A stretch of DNA of 21,992 nt from assembly GCA_964508225.1 (NCBI GenBank), contig CAZDRX010000019.1, forward strand, positions 1 through 21,992. Reading direction: 5' to 3'. Each line of letters begins with the position of its first letter. The stretch's first letter is position 1. Below are positions 21,849 through 21,992 of the stretch, one piece after another. The position numbers and the translations under genes are program-made. The notes beneath the pieces are model-generated. The model was not told the DNA's origin. It did no database searches and was given only the letters and a program-made list of their open reading frames with translations. The stretch comes from CAZDRX01 sp964508225. Lineage in GTDB: Bacteria > Patescibacteriota > Gracilibacteria > Peribacterales > Peribacteraceae.

Positions 21849-21876
21849 CAATTGTCAATTATCAATTCTCAAGTAG
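21849..21876. repeat. Four heptad repeats in the rsmG-pyrE divergent promoter region
   Basis: Head-to-tail heptads CAATTGT, CAATTAT, CAATTCT and CAAGTAG fill the gap between the divergent rsmG and pyrE starts. The AT-rich block overlaps the -10-like boxes of both genes, so copy number could affect promoter spacing. Confidence 0.55.
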
Positions 21877-21879
21877 GAT
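21874..21879 (+). promoter_or_regulatory. -10-like box of pyrE
   Basis: TAGGAT ends 6 nt before the ATG at 21886, the leaderless spacing seen elsewhere in this window. It matches consensus at four of six positions. Confidence 0.4.
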
Positions 21880-21885
21880 AAAAGC

Positions 21886-21992
21886 ATGCCGCACGGACGC
21901 CGCATCGCCGAGCATCTCCTGACCATCGGTGCCGTCAGGCTCTCGCCCGAGAGTCCGTTCACATGGACGACGGGCATCAAATCCCCCATCTA
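21886..21992 (+). CDS. pyrE: Orotate phosphoribosyltransferase PyrE, N-terminal part (runs off the window)
   Basis: The plus strand is open from the ATG at 21886 to the window edge (35 codons and 2 nt). The translation contains IAEHLLTIGAVRLSPE followed by FTWTTGIKSPIY. This is the characteristic start of bacterial PyrE, in which the G-x-K-S-P-I-Y loop binds substrate. PyrE joins orotate and PRPP to give OMP in pyrimidine synthesis. The PRPP-binding motif lies outside the window. Divergent from rsmG. Confidence 0.88.
   Translation, partial: MPHGRRIAEHLLTIGAVRLSPESPFTWTTGIKSPI

Overview
The window looks like a compact, GC-rich genome segment from a candidate phylum radiation (Patescibacteria) bacterium, perhaps near the Peregrinibacteria/Peribacteria. 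That placement is inferred from gene content and style and has not been tested. TGA serves as a normal stop codon, so the Gracilibacteria/Absconditabacteria code is excluded. Most genes that head a transcript have no Shine-Dalgarno sequence. A -10 box often lies only 6-13 nt before the ATG, which implies leaderless or near-leaderless mRNAs. The longer leaders tend to be CA-rich.

Layout. (1) 1-3104, minus strand: an alpha-glucan operon of GT4 glycosyltransferase, GH57 amylase/glucanotransferase and GH15 glucoamylase-like protein (cut by the window edge). (2) 3279-3894: a strong promoter, a small secreted beta-domain protein and a terminator. (3) 3947-5770: tRNA-Gln(CUG), a divergent prephenate-dehydratase-like protein with two ACT domains, a 16-bp copy of the tRNA 3' end, and hairpin repeats that flank an AT-rich, leaderless 47-residue membrane peptide. 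This is the part most like an accessory island. (4) 5784-8827: two YdeI/OmdA-family genes around an unrecognised gene, then a membrane-anchored SGNH hydrolase-like protein. (5) 8824-11179: MsrA, a TMTC-like GT-C/TPR membrane protein, and a 24-residue lysine-rich peptide with its own terminator. (6) 11278-16799: a TMEM175-like channel, a histidine-rich polytopic membrane protein, a membrane pyrophosphatase behind a structured leader, and an MscS channel with an exported coiled-coil domain. (7) 16796-19312: a PHP-less DNA polymerase X, a cysteine-rich MarR regulator with a palindromic operator, and divergent purM. (8) 19320-21992: an FtsE-like ATPase with a His-rich tail, RlmE, a 30-residue membrane peptide, RsmG, and the start of pyrE.

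No intergenic stretch exceeds about 300 bases. The largest are 3105-3342 (divergent promoter region), 3844-4091 (terminator, tRNA and promoter), 5373-5555 (hairpin repeats) and 20849-21041 (candidate short ORFs upstream of rlmE). I found no CRISPR array, rRNA, transposase or integrase.

The genes do not form one pathway. The coherent groups are alpha-glucan storage and turnover (1-3104), ion and osmotic balance at the membrane (TMEM175, pyrophosphatase, MscS), nucleotide synthesis (purM, pyrE) and ribosome methylation (rlmE, rsmG).
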